A program made the position numbers and the translations under genes. 64,000 bases of DNA from an uncultured Opitutia bacterium (GTDB taxonomy: Bacteria; Verrucomicrobiota; Verrucomicrobiia; Opitutales; Opitutaceae), in contig CAIPAH010000023.1 in NCBI GenBank assembly GCA_903862955.1, forward strand, positions 186,001-250,000, read 5' to 3'. The notes under the pieces were generated by a model that did no database searches, was not told the DNA's origin, and saw only the letters and a list, made by a program, of their open reading frames with translations. Shown here piece after piece: positions 61,640 to 64,000 of the stretch (position 1 is the stretch's first letter; each line of letters begins with the position of its first letter).

Positions 61640-64000
61640 TCAGCCCCCAGTCGAGGGATCATCGCTGCCGGCGGACGTGGGCTGGAGGGCGTCCCGCAGC
61701 ACCTTGAGCAAGTTGTCCTCGGTGAAGGGCTTCTTCAGGATCGCCCGGATGCCGCACGCGAGGAGGGCGGCTTCATCATCCGTGGCGTTCTTGTCCCCGA
61801 GCAAGCCGGTCGCCAGGAAGATGGGCATGGCCGGCGCCAGTTCGTGCATGAGCTTGGCGGCGGCATCGCCGCTCATGCCCGGCATCATCCGGTCGATGAC
61901 CACGACTTTGACGCGAGCCAGGTTCGCTTTGAACAGCTCGAGCGCGGCGGCGCCATCGCTCGCCACCATGCAGGTGTAGCCGTTCTGCTCGAGAATCAGG
62001 CGGGTGACCTCGAGGACGGTGGCCTCGTCGTCGACCACGAGCACCAGCTCACCCTGACTCTTGGTGAAGGGATGGGCGCTCCTGGACGCCGCCTCGGCGG
62101 TCGGCTCGGGCACGGCGGGGAAATAAACCTGGAACTCAGTGCCGTGGCCCAGTTCGCTACGGACCTTGATGAAGCCGCCCGAACTGCGGACGATGCCTTG
62201 AACGGTGGACAGGCCCAGGCCGGTGCCCTGGCCGCGGGGTTTCGTCGTGAAGAACGGGTCGAAGATCTTCTTGATGTTTTCCGGTGCGATGCCCGTGCCC
62301 GTGTCGGATACCGCGATGACCACGAAATTACCCGGCGCCACGCCCAGGTTCTCCTTGGCTTCGGTTTCGTTCACAGCGCGCTGGCTCAATGTGAACGTGA
62401 GCTTCCCGCCCTGCGGCATCGCGTCACGGGCATTGACCGCGAGGTTGAGCAACACCTGGTGCAGCTGGGTCGAATCGACGCAGATGAAATCATCGTCGGT
62501 GGTGAGGTCGTAGGAGAGGGCGATGTTCCGGGGCAGCGTTTCGGACAGCAGGCGCACCATCTCCTTGACGAGGCGCCCGACCTTGACCAGCGCTGGCCGG
62601 CCATCAGCCCCGCGAGCGAAGGTGAGCACCTGGCGCACAATGTGGGCGCCGCGCTGGGCGCACTGCTCGGTCACCTCCAGCAGGTGGCTCTCCTTGGGAT
62701 ACTTCATCTTCAGCAAGCTCATCGCGAGAGTGATGGGCGCCAGGATGTTGTTGAGATCGTGGGCGATGCCGCTGGCGAGCAGGCCGATGCTCTCGAGGCG
62801 CTGCGTCTCATGCAGTTGCTTCTGCAGCGACAACTTTTCCGAGATGTCCTGCTTCACCGCCACAAAGTGCGCGATGTCGCCGCTCCGGTCGCGCACGGGT
62901 GTGACCGTGACTTCCTCGGTGTAAAGGGCGCCGTCCTTGCGGACGTTCACAAACTCGCCGGACCAGCTCCGGCCCGCCATGATGGTCTTCCACATCTCGG
63001 CATAGTAGGCTTCCGATTGGTGCCCGGATTTCAGGATGCGCGGATTCCGCCCGAGTGCTTCCTCGGCCGTGTAGCCGGTGGATTTGGTGAAGGCCGGGTT
63101 CACCCACTCGATGTTGCCCTTCAGGTCGGTGATCACGACCGTGTTGGTCGTGGCGTTCAGCGCCGCGGATTGGAGGTGAATCGCGGCCTGGATCCGGTTC
63201 CGGGTGGCTTCGCGTTCAAGATTGTCCAGCGCGTAGCTGATGTTGCCCGCCAGCCGGATGATGAGGGTGGAGACGGCGTCATCGAAGGCGCCAAGTTCGC
63301 TCGAATAGAGTGTGAAGCTGCCCACCACCTTGCCACCCCGGGTCAGCGGCACGCAGGCCGAGGAGCGGAGACCATACTCCGCGGCGGCCCGGTGCCACGG
63401 TTCGGTCGTCGGATCCTGTTGGAAATCCTGGCTGAAAATCGGCCGATTCTCGCGGATCGCGCGTCCCGTCGGGCCGCCGCCGTGGGGATCGTTCGGCGAA
63501 ACGGAGATGTCGGCCTTATCCAGATAGCTGCGGCCGGTTCCGAACACCGCGGTGGGTTTGACCCGGTCGCTGCCGGCTTCAATCAATCCCACCCAGGCCA
63601 GAGCCAAACCGCCAATCTCCACGGCCCCCCGGCAGCTTTCCTCAAACAAGGTCTTCTCGTCCGGGCTGCGCACGATCGCCTCATTGCAGTAGCTCAAGGC
63701 GGCATAGAGTTGCGACATCTGGTGGAGCTTTTTCTCGTTCAACTTTTGCGCCGTAACATTTTGGGCGATGCCGTGCGCGCTGACTATCCGGCCGGAGGCG
63801 TCCCGGTCGGCTTCGACGCGGACCGCCAGGAATTGTAAGTTCCCCTTGGGCGCCGCCACTTCCAATTCCATTTCGGCCGGTTGCCCCAGTTCGAGTGCGT
63901 TGCGCACGGCGAGGGACATGATCTGCCAACTTGCCGGCGTGAGGAGATCTTCCTGTTGATCGAGGTCTGGCGCCGGCTCGCTGGGGTCGAGTCCGAACAT
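61640..64000 (-). CDS. Hybrid sensor histidine kinase (PAS-GAF-PAS-HisKA-HATPase-REC), N-terminus cut by window end
   Basis: At least 786 residues, open to the window edge, so the start is probably outside. Domain order: end of a PAS domain (about 10-85), GAF (about 90-265, [11 protein letters not shown] ... [10 protein letters not shown]), PAS/PAC (about 280-390, [20 protein letters not shown]), HisKA with His in [13 protein letters not shown], HATPase with N box ([11 protein letters not shown]) and G boxes ([20 protein letters not shown]), then a receiver with VVDDEA and phospho-acceptor Asp in [12 protein letters not shown]. No membrane span in the visible part. Signal unknown; the nearby sugar importer might be its target (inference). 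Confidence 0.88.
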   Translation of the reverse strand: MFGLDPSEPAPDLDQQEDLLTPASWQIMSLAVRNALELGQPAEMELEVAAPKGNLQFLAVRVEADRDASGRIVSAHGIAQNVTAQKLNEKKLHQMSQLYAALSYCNEAIVRSPDEKTLFEESCRGAVEIGGLALAWVGLIEAGSDRVKPTAVFGTGRSYLDKADISVSPNDPHGGGPTGRAIRENRPIFSQDFQQDPTTEPWHRAAAEYGLRSSACVPLTRGGKVVGSFTLYSSELGAFDDAVSTLIIRLAGNISYALDNLEREATRNRIQAAIHLQSAALNATTNTVVITDLKGNIEWVNPAFTKSTGYTAEEALGRNPRILKSGHQSEAYYAEMWKTIMAGRSWSGEFVNVRKDGALYTEEVTVTPVRDRSGDIAHFVAVKQDISEKLSLQKQLHETQRLESIGLLASGIAHDLNNILAPITLAMSLLKMKYPKESHLLEVTEQCAQRGAHIVRQVLTFARGADGRPALVKVGRLVKEMVRLLSETLPRNIALSYDLTTDDDFICVDSTQLHQVLLNLAVNARDAMPQGGKLTFTLSQRAVNETEAKENLGVAPGNFVVIAVSDTGTGIAPENIKKIFDPFFTTKPRGQGTGLGLSTVQGIVRSSGGFIKVRSELGHGTEFQVYFPAVPEPTAEAASRSAHPFTKSQGELVLVVDDEATVLEVTRLILEQNGYTCMVASDGAAALELFKANLARVKVVVIDRMMPGMSGDAAAKLMHELAPAMPIFLATGLLGDKNATDDEAALLACGIRAILKKPFTEDNLLKVLRDALQPTSAGSDDPSTGG

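Overview
This is a high-GC bacterial chromosome segment with densely packed genes, many of them overlapping by 4 or 8 bases. I see no intergenic stretch longer than about 300 bases. The gene content suggests a Verrucomicrobiota member of the Opitutales/Opitutaceae type: alternative complex III with cbb3-like subunits, LPS heptose synthesis, UbiE/MenG quinone methylation, sigma-54, a ThuA-family protein and GT-C/TPR proteins resembling TMTC proteins. This assignment is inference from gene content, because no rRNA gene is present.

Layout. 1-3.5 kb: end of an alternative complex III operon, with the ActF C-terminus, a small membrane protein, a CcoN-like protein that has lost nearly all metal ligands, a CcoO-like mono-haem protein and a membrane-anchored cytochrome c, closed by a strong terminator. 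3.6-9.1 kb, minus strand: rsuA-family gene, SH3-like secreted protein, folD, REC-histidine kinase, proC, hldD. 9.2-13.4 kb: CysJ-like reductase, then fabG-acpP-fabF and a lytic transglycosylase. 13.4-21.3 kb: response regulator, rpmB, MidA-like methyltransferase, ctpA, tsaD, rpoN, Ser/Thr kinase, erpA, ubiE. 21.4-28.2 kb: HU/IHF-like protein, hisS, YCII protein, cdd, the threonine-degradation pair tdh-kbl, ogt, dgt. 28.4-37.5 kb: HD phosphohydrolase, prolyl oligopeptidase, then serA-plsY-hom-lysC-thrC, which joins serine and threonine synthesis with phospholipid acylation. 37.5-43.6 kb: three tandem multi-membrane-span TPR proteins. 43.7-49.8 kb: desaturase, cardiolipin synthase, tRNA-Tyr, radC, ThuA-like protein, a frameshifted VOC gene, SurA-like chaperone. 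49.8-56.5 kb, minus strand: mfd, rnc, two ABC-2 permeases, parA. 56.7-64 kb: ferritin-like protein, a sugar ABC importer (binding protein plus two permeases, no ATPase) and the C-terminal part of a hybrid histidine kinase running off the window.

The window is also rich in long inverted-repeat elements. One 115-bp element has two clear copies (28.2 and 48.3 kb). Five other hairpins lie between genes. One 73-bp palindrome lies inside the mfd coding sequence and is read through in frame.

The most unusual gene is the CcoN-like protein. The usual haem b, haem b3 and CuB histidines are replaced by Gln, Arg and Leu, so it cannot be a normal oxidase, although it keeps the cbb3 fold and genetic linkage to complex III and c-type cytochromes.
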